64,000 bases of DNA, from NCBI RefSeq assembly GCF_965638725.1, contig NC_134952.1, positions 59,870,065 to 59,934,064 on the forward strand, written 5' to 3'. The notes below the pieces were generated by a model that did no database searches, was not told where the DNA came from, and saw nothing but the letters and a program-made list of their open reading frames with translations. The stretch is from Aptenodytes patagonicus (lineage: Eukaryota; Chordata; Aves; Sphenisciformes; Spheniscidae). Shown piece after piece: positions 1-15,200 of this stretch (its first letter is position 1; each line of letters opens with the position of its first letter). The position numbers were made by a program, and so were the translations under genes.

Positions 1-3000
1 CTTTCTGTACAATAACCTGCTGCTCTGCAGGCAGAGCTACCTAACATTGAACCAGGCATTTTTTCAGTACAGCGTCACATTTTGTGTTGCTATCAAGCAT
101 TGTGATATGCTTTAAGTTTTAATATGCTCCGCTGTTTTCTTCTCAAACCACTTCCTTTTACTTCCAAATTCCCTTCAGCCACGGCGATCTTGTGTCATAT
201 GGCATTATTTCTTTGTCGCAAAACTTCATAAATACAGATGTATATGGGTACTTGTAGGCCTTAATTTTTTCTGTTAAACACCAGTAAAAGTGTATCTGGA
301 CAGATAGCTAGATATTTTAATGTGTCCCTAATTTTTAATGTACAGTTTAGGTTGTAACTAGCGAGGAATATCCAAAGCCTCATGTGTGCATACGCACTCT
401 CTCTCTCTGCTTCTCTCCCTTTTGCATTTAAAGTGTGTAGTAACGTGCTGGACTTTTACCTTTGGAGAATTTGGTTCAAACCTGACTTACGTTGTAAGCA
501 AAATTGAGTTGCAGAAGATCATTCTAATTATTGAAAGTATTTGCCTAATCTTTAGCATGTTATAGCATGGTCATTACCATATACAGTATGTTACAGTTAC
601 AGCTCTTAAAATATGTTCACAGCGGGGCACTACCTTGATAGCTCCTGTGGTGAAAACCAGTGTGAGGGGAGTATACGCTGCATACAATACAGTGTGACAG
701 TCTAAAGGGCAGTAAACTTGGTCCAGCGAATGAGCAGTAGATCATCGTTCAAAGGTGAATGATTCTACATTGTTTTAAGATGTACTTATCTATACGGAAA
801 ACACATCCAAAGGGATTGCAACCTTCCTGTCTTCTTAAAGAAGGCAGGCATTTGTGGAGAAGTAGGGAGGGAGGCACGGGGAGAAGGCAGGAGACAGCTC
901 CTTTCATAGACTTAGCGCCGAGATATGGATACACGTAACCGAAGGGGGAAGGGGGGATGCTTTCTTCTGTCTTCATATGATGAAAATAAAAAGTGATCAG
1001 GATAGATTTTTGTTATCCTCTGGGCATTAAAAGCTTAAATGCAAAATGCATGACATTATATCTAGCCAACTCTTAGGGGTAAATAGGCAGTATGGGGAAT
1101 TAGTTGTTGTTAATTGGACTTCTGAGCTGAATTCCCAGGGTGCTGCACTGCAAGCATACCCCTTTTGTTTTAATATTGAAATAGGGAGAAGCCAGTTCTG
1201 TGATGGATTCATTCCAGTATAGACAGCAGAGCACACTAAATCATCTTCATCCAAATACTTAGTTGCATTTGTTGAATGTAAGTATTTTAGGGTTAATTTC
1301 TACATGTACTACAGAAAGTATTTGGTTTTCCATTGACCATTTTAAAACTGTAAGACAGATCTTCAAGTAGCATAAATTGCCTAACTGTTCTGCAATTCTG
1401 AAGACATGACTCGCTGTTTCTTAAGACATCATATAAATATAGAAAACATTTTCTATGAAATTTGGGGCACTCGATTCTGCTGCCGGTGAATTGAGCTCTT
1501 CAGAATTGCATGGCAGTGAGTGTAGTTTCAGTGATACAATTTTATTACAAACAAAAAGTGCAATCTTGAAAATCGTATTTTCTGTTGTTTTATCAACATC
1601 ATGCACAGTATTTCTTCTTTTGAAAGTTTTAATAGCAATCACAAAATAAAACCAAAGATCTCTCACAGATTTGGGAGACCCAGAAAAAATAGTTTTTCTT
1701 CAGGCTTTTGTTCTAGGAGCCAGTCCAGTCTGCACATGCTGAAAAAAGTGATAAAGTAGGAATCCCCGGAGCAGAGACCACAGGTCACACATCTCCTCTA
1801 ACACCCTGTTGTAGCCGATCCTCCTTGCATAGCTAATTGTCGCTGGTATAATCCAAAAGGTAACAGAAAAACCCAGGCTAGCCTTGCATGTTCCCGTCAG
1901 TAAAACATCACAAAGAAATGTTCCTAGTGCTCCTGAAGTGCTCAGAAAAATAACCTAGGGAGATGTTTAAATGAATTATAAGCCCCTTAGAGAACCTAGG
2001 CAGCAAAACCTTCCTGTACCTCTTCATGTATCTTTAAATCATGAACACAAATATATTTTTTTAAAGGTACACTGATGCATGATTGACCTTTCATCATTCA
2101 ACATTTGCCATGGTAGGCAGCCCTTCCTATTTTAAAGAACAAAGCAACAGCAAAATGTCCAAAACGCCAGATCCCCTCAACACTTAAACTCTCACTCAAT
2201 AGTTTGGTCCCAGTCAATTCAAAGGAGTTTTATTGTTTATTGGACTCAAAATGGAGTCTAGCCTATACCTTTCTCACCTGTTCATGGGATCCATGTCAAT
2301 TTACGGCAGATGTTTTTGAGTCATTTCTTGTGGTAAGCAGCTCTGTGGAAAGGAGCAGCTACTTCTAGTATTTGGTGTTTACTATTCTCCCAAAACTTCT
2401 GCAAATAAAGAATTGCACACTAATTGCCTTCACAGAATCCCTGAGATTTTATTAAATAGTAACATTAATTACTCTTATTTTAAAACTGGGAAAGTTGGAC
2501 TTAGACCAGTTAGGACTAGCACTTAGGTAACTAGATTGTCAAGGTGTTTGGGAGGTCACACTGAGCCACGCAAAAACACTACAGTACAGACACCCAAAAT
2601 CACGGTAACGACCATGAGTGCCCACACAGCTGATTACACTGCCATTAATGAAGTGATTTACCCAAGTCTGCCATAGGAAGCCATGCCAGGGAGGGCGCTT
2701 TGCCCTTTGATCCCAGGTGCAGGACACCGGGAGGCACATCCTCCCCGTACGGCAGGAGAAATGCGGCCGTACCCCTCGCCTCAGGCAGCTGCTGTCAGGA
2801 GAAGGACCAGCGAGGTGATGATCCCGAGCAGCTCTGGAGACATTTCCAGTGCGAGTCTTTCTGGAGATGTGAGCTGCCTACAGCATTATACACATTGCTG
2901 GGAAAAGATTGCCTCCGTGCCCTTGATGCCTGGATGGCTGGAAGGCTTAGAAGTGAGCAGCAGACAGGATTTACCTTGCATTTGACACCGAGGATGAAAT

Positions 3001-3479
3001 ACAGCTTTCACAGCCTGGAAGAGCTGCGCAGAGCCCCTTTATTTTTTCATTGCTCTGCACCGTAGATGGGTGGACCGACATAACACTGCTGCACCAGGAG
3101 GACTGACACGGGAGATTCATAGGCCAGGGACCACTACTTCATCTCAGGGACTGGATGAAAAGCAGCTGTGAGCCGCCACCATGCAGAATTCACGTCTCAG
3201 CTGCATGCTCTGCCCACAGGCTTGGCACCCTGCTCCGTCTTAAACACTTTCCGCAGGGGGAGGGGGAGTGCACACAAAGCCTATTTAATTAGGCGTTGTG
3301 TAGGAAGGACGAACTCCATCCCAAGTGAGATGGAGGATTGTATGTTTCCTCCAGATGGTGGGATTATTTTTTTTTTTCTAAGGCAGGAGAAAGTAAGCAG
3401 GTGTGAGTATGTGGCCTACCTGTATTGGTTTTAATCAGCAACTTTAAGCAAACTCGGTGTTCTCATCAGAAAAGGGGAA
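1..3479. other. Intergenic, no gene recognised
   Basis: This left flank shows only short chance open frames on both strands. None has splice-flanked conserved blocks or a protein I recognise. A locally GC-richer patch at about 2,680-3,065 carries two overlapping plus-strand frames of 100 and 121 codons in different phases, which is typical of composition rather than coding. In human the next gene on this side is LEF1, so distal regulatory DNA could lie here, but nothing in the sequence proves it. Confidence 0.6.
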
Positions 3480-4330
3480 AAATAAACAGCTGAGCACTGT
3501 GATTCATTTACACTTCAAATATACTTTGAGTTGGTTATTCCTCAATTAATCAAATAGCTGGTGTATCCCTAAAGTAGTATAAAGTGACACGCTGTGTGAA
3601 ATCAATTTTCCCTTCCAAAATCATTAAATTCAGTAGCCTGTGACTACATCCCTGCTAATTCTAGTACCGGTCCTTTCATCCTCCATTAACTTTGGCACGC
3701 CTAACAGGCTGTCAAAAATAATTTCCCAGAACGTAAATAATTCAGAAATTAAAAATTAATAAATAATAACAGAGAGCTACTGGGAGATAGACTGGGTCAA
3801 TTAGTCAGCTCTGCATTCTGTTTCTTCGCAGCAGGGGGGGCAGCCACATTCGTTACTAGAATCTTTCCTCCGATTCCTAGGTCTGATTTACGGCTCTTCA
3901 TTACTGGATCCAGTCAGACACAATTACCTCCATCACTATCTCAGTTCCTAACTTCAAAGAAACACACATTTTCTTGTCTGCTTTTTTTCTCCTTGCAGCA
4001 GCCTCAGCTTGACGTCCCTGGAATTTCTTCCACGCGGACTAATTAATAAGACTTTGACTTATCATATTCACTTCTCTTCTTTGATGTCCTACCTTAGTCA
4101 ATCATCCTATTTAATTAGAATTTCAATGATAACTTTACTTATCTCATGGCTAGATGTAAATTAAAATAACGGGATTTTAATTCTCTTTCTTACGGGGTTA
4201 TGACATTTCTGACAGAAAAAGTTTCAACCCAAATATGATGTTATGTACTTCCTATGCTAGGAGAGCATTCCACTAAATTGTTTTTCCCTTTGCTACAAAA
4301 TAATTTTGCTTGTTTAACAAGCTCCACTGA
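3480..4330. promoter_or_regulatory. AT-rich segment dense in homeodomain-type motifs (candidate enhancer)
   Basis: This stretch contains roughly ten ATTA/TAAT core motifs, several as full palindromic or near-palindromic sites (TTAATTA, ATTAATAA, CAATTAG, TAATTAGAAT). They are interspersed with short GC-containing blocks and there is no open reading frame. Clusters of this kind are a common look for conserved developmental enhancers. AT-rich DNA also produces such motifs by chance, so the call is an inference without conservation data. Confidence 0.22.
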
Positions 4331-7140
4331 AATGGAAATGAACTACAGTTTCTCATAACGTAATTTGCACAGGTCTGTGTTGTGGAAGGTTATGTTGATA
4401 TAAATGAATATAATCAGATTGTGACACATGCCACATAGTTAATGAGGAAAGGGAATGAGATTTTTAAGAAAAAAATAGCTCTGAAGAGGCAATGGACCAT
4501 AGGACCTCTTCTTTCTTCCCTTTCTGGCAGTTGCTAGTGCTTTTCCAAGGTTTCTCGCTTCCTTCCCTCATTTACAGACCTAATTCTGCTGGTTGTATCC
4601 AAGCAGCACCTGAGGTTGGATTCTGATTTCAATGAGACATTCTAAAACACATATCCATTCGCTGTTCATAGAAATGGTATTGTGGCTGTGGCTTAACAGG
4701 AGCAGTACATCCCTCAGCTATCACTTTTTTTCCTCTCTGCAGTACCCAGTATGTGCTTGCAGGCTCACTTTCCTTCCCATGCCTCTTAGAATTTGCCAGT
4801 CTAGGTCGGTATGACAGCAAGCGAATACGAGCAAAAACAACCTCTCATTCTTTAATTGAAGCTTATGGTGCAGGACAGCCCTAGAAGGATCTATGGAGAG
4901 AGGCTGATGGAGCAGCAGAGTCCTCGTGGGGCCTGGGAGATCCTTGGAAGTGGGACAGGAGGGTAGGAAAATAAAGGGGGATGCTTTCCAGGGGTCCAGC
5001 CAGGTTTATCGAGCCTTACTCATTTGGCCATTCTCGCTCTCACTCTGGTGGAACTTTCCATGTGACCAAGCGAACGGTTGTGCACATAGATAGGGACTTT
5101 CAGATAAAAGAGAGGTAAGGAGAGGACCGTGTGGAAAAGAAAGCAAGGATGGTCAACATATCAAGAACTGGTCTTAAACTGTGAACAAAGCGTTCTTCTG
5201 GTGCAGTAAACAGAATATGGTGACAACTTGCTGGCTGGTGCAAAACGCACCACATCATTACTAATCTGCCATCAGAGATGATTATCTTCCTAATCATCTC
5301 TGGTGGAAAAGAGGTTTCCAGTTTTACACTGCCAATAAGCAAATACACCCTGGAAGCCAACCTCCAGTTTTCTTAAGGAGAAAAGCCCACATCCTCAGGC
5401 CCTATGCTTCCACTGACATCCTAGGCAGAGAAAAAATGGGTTTTATAGGATGCCACTGTTACTTTTCCAAGTCGATGGGTTGTGCATTTGCTAATCCAGC
5501 CCCGTTGTTGTATTCGAGGAAAGAAGAAAGTGCAGAAAGACTTAATGAGACATGTCGGACATGGAAAATAACTGCTCCCAAAAGAGACGGTTCGGTCCTG
5601 TGAAGAGGTAGGAGTAGCAGAGAACATGAGAGAATCACTTGACTAGCACTAATCTGTACAAAATGGGCTTAGTGAGCTCCTGCTTCAAACCTTATCCCCA
5701 CATTAGATAACATTAAACCAGTTGTCATAAAGCTAACATTTCTAGATGCTCTGGCGAGCCATTTGCCTGACAGCCCTGTTCCTCTTACAAAATAAACTGA
5801 AAATGTTTGAAAAACTAGGCCAGCGCATCAGCAGAAGTGAACCACTGGAATTTAATAGACAGCTCCTAAAATTTACACCAGTTGAGTTTAGAGCCCAAAT
5901 CAGGCAAGTTCAAAAAAATATTAATACCGTTGTTCAATAATAAAATAGTAATCTGTTGCACTGACAACATCTAAACTAAACTGTTCCATCATAATTTAAT
6001 AGTGTTGTTCTTTAACAATTGGATTCTGTTACACTTTTATATTTAGGCATGTTTATTTAATCTAATTTAATTGGCTTTCTTATTCCCCTCAGGGTTCTGG
6101 GCCTAGAAAGTTCATATTAAATACTCTAATTGCTCTGAAATTTACTTGTCGTCTGAAATATGCTCCTATTTTAAATATACCCTAAAATCTAGTTCATACA
6201 TATTTCTCTTCTTTCATGAATTAGAAAAATTCTGGTGTCCATAATTTGCACTTAAAAAGAGTCAATAATTAACCAAAATAATAATTATAGATCGAAAACA
6301 GGGGGGATGCAGTACAATGAACTGCGAGTTACAAACCCGTAAATAAGGCCAGGAGCACACATCAAAGCTGTCTGAGCACCCGCCACTCTCCAGAAGCAAA
6401 GCTGAAGCCGCTAACGATGGCAGCAGCATCCTACATATTTAATGCGCAGGTCCCTGGTTATCGCTGCAGAGCATTGCTCAGGCCAGCGGGGCACGAGAGC
6501 ATTTCAGGGCCTACAGCCGCTGGGCCCAACCCTGCGCTCCTTGCCGGTGGTGATTTCCCATTGACGCCATATGAAGACGTTGCCCGTACAAGTCAGCACC
6601 AACTGCGGCAGCGGTCACAGCGCATTCACATGCCCTGCGGGAAGGAGGGGATGGGCTTTGTGCGGCAGAGCGGGACCACCACCAGCGGCAGAGGCTGGGG
6701 AGCAGAAGGGATGGGAACGCGTGCTTTAAAATCTCTTGGTCTTTGATGCGTCAGTGCCACGTGGCGGGGTGAGATCAGGATCCATTGGGGAGGCCACAAG
6801 TGGATAGCGGGGGCCTTCCTATTGCCAGCCAGCTGCTGATTTCAGAGCGGAGAGGCCAGCTCTGCTTGTCAACATGCTTCTCAGCTTGTCAGGGACCCGC
6901 ATGCGTGGGATGGGAGCTGAAACAAACGTCTGGGAGAAGAAGTGTAATCCAGTGGGGCTTTTTCTAGTGAGCGTTCCTCCTTTCCTTCCTGCGAAAGCAG
7001 TGCTTAATGCAATGGCAAGGGGCTGACAGGGGTAGCTTTTGTGTGTTTATTTTTTAATAACCGCAGATTTGGTAGATCTGACACCACTGGACCGCTGTTT
7101 CTGGCTGTTGACAAGCCATCTTATGCTCCCTTAGCTCTTG
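4331..7140. other. Intergenic, no gene recognised
   Basis: There are only short frames, including a 64-codon plus-strand frame at 5,746-5,940 and a 109-codon frame at 6,417-6,746. Neither resembles a family I know or has splice-flanked conservation. The portion at 5,940-6,310 is again AT-rich. No RNA gene or mobile element was recognised. Confidence 0.6.
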
Positions 7141-7499
7141 CTGTTTCCTTTCTTTTCTTTTTTCTTTTTTCTTTTCTTTTTTCTTTTCTTTTTTCTTTTC
7201 TTTTTTCTTCCCTTTCCCTTCCCCTTCCCTTCCCTTCCCTTCCCTTCCCTTCCCTTCCCTTCCCTTCCCTTCCCTTCCCTTCCCTTCCCTTCCCTTCCCT
7301 TCCCTTCCCTTCCCTTCCCTTCCCTTCCCTTCCCTTCCCTTCCCTTCCCTTCCCTTCCCTTCCCTTCCCTTCCCTTCCCCTTTGCCTTGCCTTGCCTTGC
7401 CTTGCCTTTGCCTTTGCCTTTGCCTTTGCCTTTGCCTTTGCCTTTGCCTTTCCTCCTCTCCTCTCCTCTCCTCCCCTCCCCTCCCCTCTCCTTTTCCTC
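7141..7499 (+). repeat. Compound polypyrimidine satellite, core (TTCCC)n
   Basis: An almost pure C/T tract is built from successive unit types. It begins with CTTTT/CTTTTTT-like units to about 7,210, then about 30 nearly perfect TTCCC pentamers to about 7,380. A few CCTTG pentamers follow to about 7,405, then about eight CCTTTG hexamers to about 7,450, then CTCCT and CCCCT units. The minus strand of the core is a run of GGGAA units, so every group of four forms a G3-N2 quadruplex motif, and the mirror symmetry also suits triplex DNA. The tract ends about 1.2 kb upstream of the RPL34 start. Its long (PSLPF)n translations are artefacts. Confidence 0.95.
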
Positions 7500-8430
7500 A
7501 GGGATCTACCAGAGGCTATTAAACTTGAAAGTCAGAAAACACGACCCAGCTCAGGAAGCTTGTAAGATGCCGACTACTGAACGTGGGGAGGGTGTATTAA
7601 GGGAAAGGTCAACTAGCCGCGTCCTGCTTCCCCTATACTTTTCCTAGGGACCTATGGCTTGGAAACGGGATTTGGGGTCAGGTGGACCTTTGACCTGACC
7701 AGAAGAGAAAGTTTTATGTCCTCATACTCCTGCCTGAGCGCCTGCCCTGGAGCACGTGAGAGAGAGTACACGCCTTGGTAAACAGGGAAGAGGATTTTCT
7801 GTCCAAGACCCCCGGTGCCGCTGCCGGCGCAGCGAGGAGGTGTTAGGCAAATGTCGGTATTGCGCTGCTCTCCACAGAGCCCAGTTTCGGGATCAGCCTG
7901 TCAGACTGGTGCAGTGCCCGGGAAGGCAGGTGTCGGCCGGGTGGTAGCGGGGGCGTCTCGAGCGGAAGGGCGCACAGCCAGGGTAGCACTTTGGTGCTCA
8001 AGGCAAGGTATTCTTGAACAACTGGAACACTGCGAAAGGAAGGAAGGTGCAAACCTCTCCCCGCTGAGGCTGGCAGGACAAGGGGCGCAGTCTCCGAGGG
8101 GACCAGCCTTTTGCCCGCCTAAGTTTTGCGTTAAGGGCACACTGTTTCCAGCTGTGTTCTCTGCCGGTTTGGTGTGGAAAAGCGTGTATGAGTGATTTGT
8201 AATTTAGAGCTTAGAACAGCAGACTGAGAAATGGCTTATGGGCCTACAACTATGTAACTACCACAACAAAGAACAAAATGTCCTTTCTGAGGAAAGAAGC
8301 TGGTGTTCTAGAAAAACAGCTTTTCAGTAAAGCAAACAAAAAATTAAAAAAGGGGGGGGGAGGGGAGGGAGCATGTGCATAGCATCCCTTGGAAAAGTGA
8401 AGCATCTGCAGCAGAGAGGATTTTGTCGCG
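7500..8430. other. Spacer between satellite and RPL34 CpG island
   Basis: I recognise no gene. Overlapping frames on both strands at 7,756-8,195 are unsupported. At 8,352-8,370 a nine-G run is followed by G4 and G3 runs, a short G-rich tract just outside the promoter island. Confidence 0.55.
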
Positions 8431-9140
8431 CTTTACCACGTCCCCCCCCGCTCCAGCGCCTCCATCACCTCCGCTGGCCGCGGCCACCTGGCCTGGGCCG
8501 GGCCTGCCCCGCTCCTGCCGCTGAGCGGCGCCCCGCCCCGCCTCAGCCGTACAACATGGCGCCACACGCTCGCCTCCGCTTCCGTATAGCATGGCGGCGC
8601 CCTGCCCCGCCGCGGTCAGGAGTCGGGTACAGCGCGCAGGCGCCGCTATTCCTTCCGGGTTCCAGAGCGCCACTATTTCAATGTTGACCCGGGCGTTTCC
8701 GCTTCCTCTTCCGGGTTCGGCGGCAACAGGTATGGCGGCGGGTGGCGCAGGGCCGTCGGCGCCCATCCGCCCCCATCCGCGTCCCGGCGGGAGCCGGGGG
8801 CGGTCAGCGGCCCGGAGGACTGTGGCGAGGGGTCGGCGGCGCTGCTGCCCGCGCTCGGGCCGGCGGCGGGGGCAGAGCTGCGCGGCGGGGAGGCCGGGCC
8901 TCCCTAGGCCTCCGCGGTGGGGCTCCCGAGAGGGGCCCGCGTCTCCCGGGCCGCCTCCCCCCGGCCCAGCGCCCGAGGAGCGCCGGCCCCGGCGGCGGGG
9001 GCTTGCCCTGAGGGGCTCTGAAGGCGGCCGGCGCCTCGCTGGGGCGTTACTCCCTTGCGCCGCTGCAGAGTCGGGGGTGCTGCGGGTTTCGCTGCCCTCG
9101 TCGCGTTGTGCTGGGCCCGGAGAAGGCTCCGGTCTGGGCC
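8431..9140 (+). promoter_or_regulatory. RPL34: RPL34 CpG island and promoter
   Basis: This is a dense CpG-rich block spanning the RPL34 start. Upstream of the presumed start at 8,702 are several CTTCCG/TTCCGG ETS-type sites (near 8,580, 8,650 and 8,707). There are also three ATGGCGCC/ATGGCGGC YY1-like cores near 8,555, 8,590 and 8,732, the last just inside intron 1. An AT-rich CTATTTCA element at 8,673-8,680 sits about 29 bases upstream, where ribosomal-protein promoters often carry a weak TATA-like box. The island continues over the first part of intron 1. Such islands are often bidirectional, but no upstream antisense gene could be shown. Confidence 0.8.
8702..8729 (+). other. RPL34: RPL34 non-coding exon 1 (5'-TOP)
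   Basis: The inferred first exon begins with the pyrimidine run CTTCCTCTTCC, the terminal oligopyrimidine signature of ribosomal-protein mRNAs that couples translation to mTOR/LARP1 control. It ends in CAG followed by a GTATGG donor at 8,730. Joined to nine bases of exon 2 it gives a 5' UTR of about 37 nt, a normal length for the family. The exact start is inferred from the TOP motif. Confidence 0.65.
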
Positions 9141-9592
9141 TAGAGTGTGGCTGCTACAGTTTGTTGTCGGATGAGATAGGAAGAGACGGTGCTGTGTTTG
9201 CTTCAGCGCGTTTTTCAGCCTTGCCACCGAAGCTTACGTTGACTAGAAAACACGCAGCTGGTAAAGCTTTAAACAGTTTTCTAGAGGAGCATGACGTCAT
9301 ACAGGCAAGACCAGGATGTTGAACTGTGTACAAGTTAGTTCGGCTGAATCTTCACTGCAAATCACATTCTATCCACTGTCACGTGTTTTGTTTTGGGTTT
9401 TTTTTAATGTGTTGGCTGTCACTGATGAGGAAATGCTTTAATTTTGTTAATACCAATACAGAATCAGCAGCTGCTGATGCAGATCTCGCTTGGTGCTTCG
9501 GTGCAGGTGATGCTGTGATATGTGAACTTCTACGCGGACGTTGAGCCCTTAAACAAGTGCTGCTTTGTTTTTGACTAATTTAGGTGTAAAAA

Positions 9593-12444
<2,852 letters not shown>

Positions 12445-12465
12445 ATCTATTTGTAGTTTCAGCCC

Positions 12466-12471
12466 AATAAA
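12466..12471 (+). terminator. RPL34: RPL34 poly(A) signal AATAAA
   Basis: A canonical AATAAA lies 22 bases after the stop codon. A T/G-rich stretch (CTTTTCTTGTGTCC) follows, as expected downstream of a cleavage site near 12,485-12,490. The resulting 3' UTR is very short, as is usual for ribosomal-protein genes. Confidence 0.9.
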
Positions 12472-12489
12472 TGAAAGCTCTACTTTTCT

Positions 12490-15200
12490 TGTGTCCTGTC
12501 ATTCCACGTGCTAGTCAAAGCTGGTAGGAGCTGCTTCTCACAGCTTGTTAAATGCAGAATTGTGTTCTGGTGCAACAAAACCCGTAAGTCAGGATGCTCT
12601 GGTCTGTGCTGCCTGCACACAGGGAAATCAAGCAGGTGGAAGGAGGCCCGATTAAACAGGGCTGTCTCACAGCCCTGTAGCGGGGTTGGAGTAACTTCGA
12701 GCAGTGCCATTTTTTTTTCATGGGAACAGTTGTGTATGATGTCATCAGAGGACTTGGCTCAGAAGAAAGTTAGGAATCTGAAAAAGAAAAGCAAACAAAG
12801 GGAGACTATGACTAAAGACTGGAAGAGAGATTGTCAGATGAAGAAGCAGTGAGCTAGTATGGGCCGAGGGTAGATTTTTTTTTTAAATAGTATGTGCTGT
12901 AGTTATTGTTACTTGAATCTGAGGGGGGCAGGGCATTGTCTGACTTCTCGAAGCCAGTGCTGTATCCACGGGACGGCTACATATGCTACATCTGGATCTC
13001 CTGGAAGAAAGCTGTTGTATTCTGTTTGTTGTTGGGCGCTTCCTGGATCAGCGGTTACAGGTACGGTAAAAGCAGAGCTCTGGGGCCTGGGTGGGATAGA
13101 CCGTTAATGGCTTCCAGTATTCTGGTTTAGGGTAACGAATTGGGCCTCTGCTGTTGAAACTTGAAGCAAAGTTCTGTTGGGTCTTTGTCACCGAGGATGT
13201 AATGGTAATGTAAAAAGCAATTGTAAAAGGTGGAAATGGGCTAGTTTTGCTGCTTTGCTTCATTCTGTAAATGTGCCTCTAACACTACCCAGGCGTGCTT
13301 TAACACACTCGGGATAATTCTTGCATTACCTGTGGGTGCAGTGGTATTCCTCACCCCCAACTCTGAATTTTGGGACTTAGTATGACAAGAAGCGGGTATC
13401 TATTTTTACCAATAACAAATGTTTAGGATTTTTAAGTATTTTTTCAAAAAGTAGTGAGCTCAACCACCGGAATAAGGAAAGAGGAGAAATAATTACTGAG
13501 CGCGCGGACTTACTGGGAGCATTGAGGATGCCATTTGAAGAGGTTTCTAAGATCACTTGTGGAGTCTGCTCAGGCTGTGGCTCTGAGAGACGTGTGCAGA
13601 TTTCTCCTCCTGACTGTACGGTGTCTGTTCACACCGTGCCTAGCTCTGAAGCTTGTCAGGCTGTGCAGTCAGCCAAGAAACAGATCACAGAAAACCGAGT
13701 TGATGAAAAGACCTGCCCTTTCGGCAGCAGCTGGCTGGTACCCTGGGTCAACTGCCTGCAATCTCACAGCGGTGGTGTTGGTGCCTCCTGGGTTTGATGA
13801 CAGGAGATGGCTGTGATCCAGGATAACTGGCTTAACACCATGCATGGTGAAAGGAGCTGTACCTCCCCAAGAATTTCTTCACAGTGTCCCAAGTCATTAA
13901 AGTAATTCTGTCAGTATTCTCAAAATGGATGAACGTTGCAGCTAACTCATGTAGCTTGAAGTGCGAAACGTTTCCTCCTCAGCTTGGGTTATGCTAAAAC
14001 TTGTTCCAAAGGCTGTAGCTGATTAAAGGAGGTTTTAAGACTAACATTAGTACCCTGACATTTTTAGGTGCTGTTACTATAGTTCGTTTACAAGGTTAAA
14101 ATTTTATTAGTTCTTGCCTTACTGTGCTAGTACAAACTTCAGTACTTTGGCATGCTGGAAAAATGGTTTTAAAGCAGAAGTGGCAAGTAAGGCCAGGCGT
14201 GTCTAACCTGCCCCAAAAGTGCACTTGTTTTACACTAAAAGCTGTGAGATCGGAGTTTTCCTTGGGGCTGTTGGAGAGGGGGCAAGAGGGAGGGAGGAGA
14301 ATACTTTTGGAATAATGAGAAGAAATGTCATAAACATCTGTTGACAGGCAAATCGCAGTGAGAGGGAGATTTTTCCAAACAGGAGGGCTAAGACTGAAAA
14401 CGGCTAATTATAGTAACGTGATTGCACTGAAGGGCAACTGAGGTATGAGTTAGAAGTAGTATCACCACTGCAGGCAGAAATAAAAGCAGTTATTAGGCAA
14501 GTGTCAGTGAAATGGCAATAAGGCCCTTAATATTTTTTTTACAGTTTTGAAAAGTAATTCTCTGAGCAGACGGCTGCAGCGTAGGTATGGGGGCAGTTGT
14601 TTGGGGACGTGATACCTCTCAGGGCTGCTGGTGCCCTCTGCGCAGTGGGTAGTAGGCTGGACGGCTCGGCGAGGTAGGGCGCCTTCACTTGGAGCGTGCG
14701 CTTTTATTAAACATGCTCACGTGTTCTGGAGTGAAGGGTTGGTATTGAGGTGCTTTTTATTGCCTCTCTCTGGTGTTAAATTGTGTCTGCTGAAAGGCAG
14801 CAGTCTTCCTATGTAGGGGTGTGTTTGTTTGTTTGTTTTTTTATGGACCTGTTACTTCTTTTCAGCTAGTGCTCTGATTCAGTCCCTGGCTGTTGGGTGC
14901 CTTTTCTGAAGGAAACCCTTCCCGTGCTGTCAGGAGACTCGACCTCAGCTCAAATAAAGGTATAGAGAAGACAGGAACTGCTCTGAGAAGGGCTCTCCCC
15001 TGTCCCTGTTCATGAAGCAAGAGGAACTAGGTAAGCTTCCACTCAAAATGGGGAATTTTTCTTCCCTTACGTGTTGCCTGGGTGGTTCTCTCCGTATCGA
15101 GCCTCAGCCGAGTCGAGGACAGTGGGAGGGTGGCCCTGCTGCCGGCTTGGGCCGACGAGGTGTTTGCACACTTACAGAGGCGTGTAAGATGGTTTGCACG
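12490..15200. other. RPL34-OSTC spacer, no gene recognised
   Basis: There are several short frames, including overlapping ones at 12,508-12,852 and 13,522-13,816. None resembles a known protein or is bracketed by convincing splice sites. No repeats or RNA genes were recognised. GC content rises from about 14,600 towards the OSTC promoter blocks. Confidence 0.55.

Noticed and set aside
460-500. GGTTCAAACC, resembling a tRNA T-arm or B box
   Set aside because: No cloverleaf can be folded around it, and there is no A box at the right distance.
7041-7647. Two overlapping 169-174 residue frames with Pro-Ser-Leu-Pro-Phe repeats
   Set aside because: They are direct translations of the TTCCC satellite in two phases and have no coding meaning.
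8591-9322. 243-codon plus-strand frame through the RPL34 CpG island
   Set aside because: It overlaps the RPL34 promoter, exon 1 and intron 1, is driven by GC content that suppresses stop codons, and has shadow frames on the other strand.
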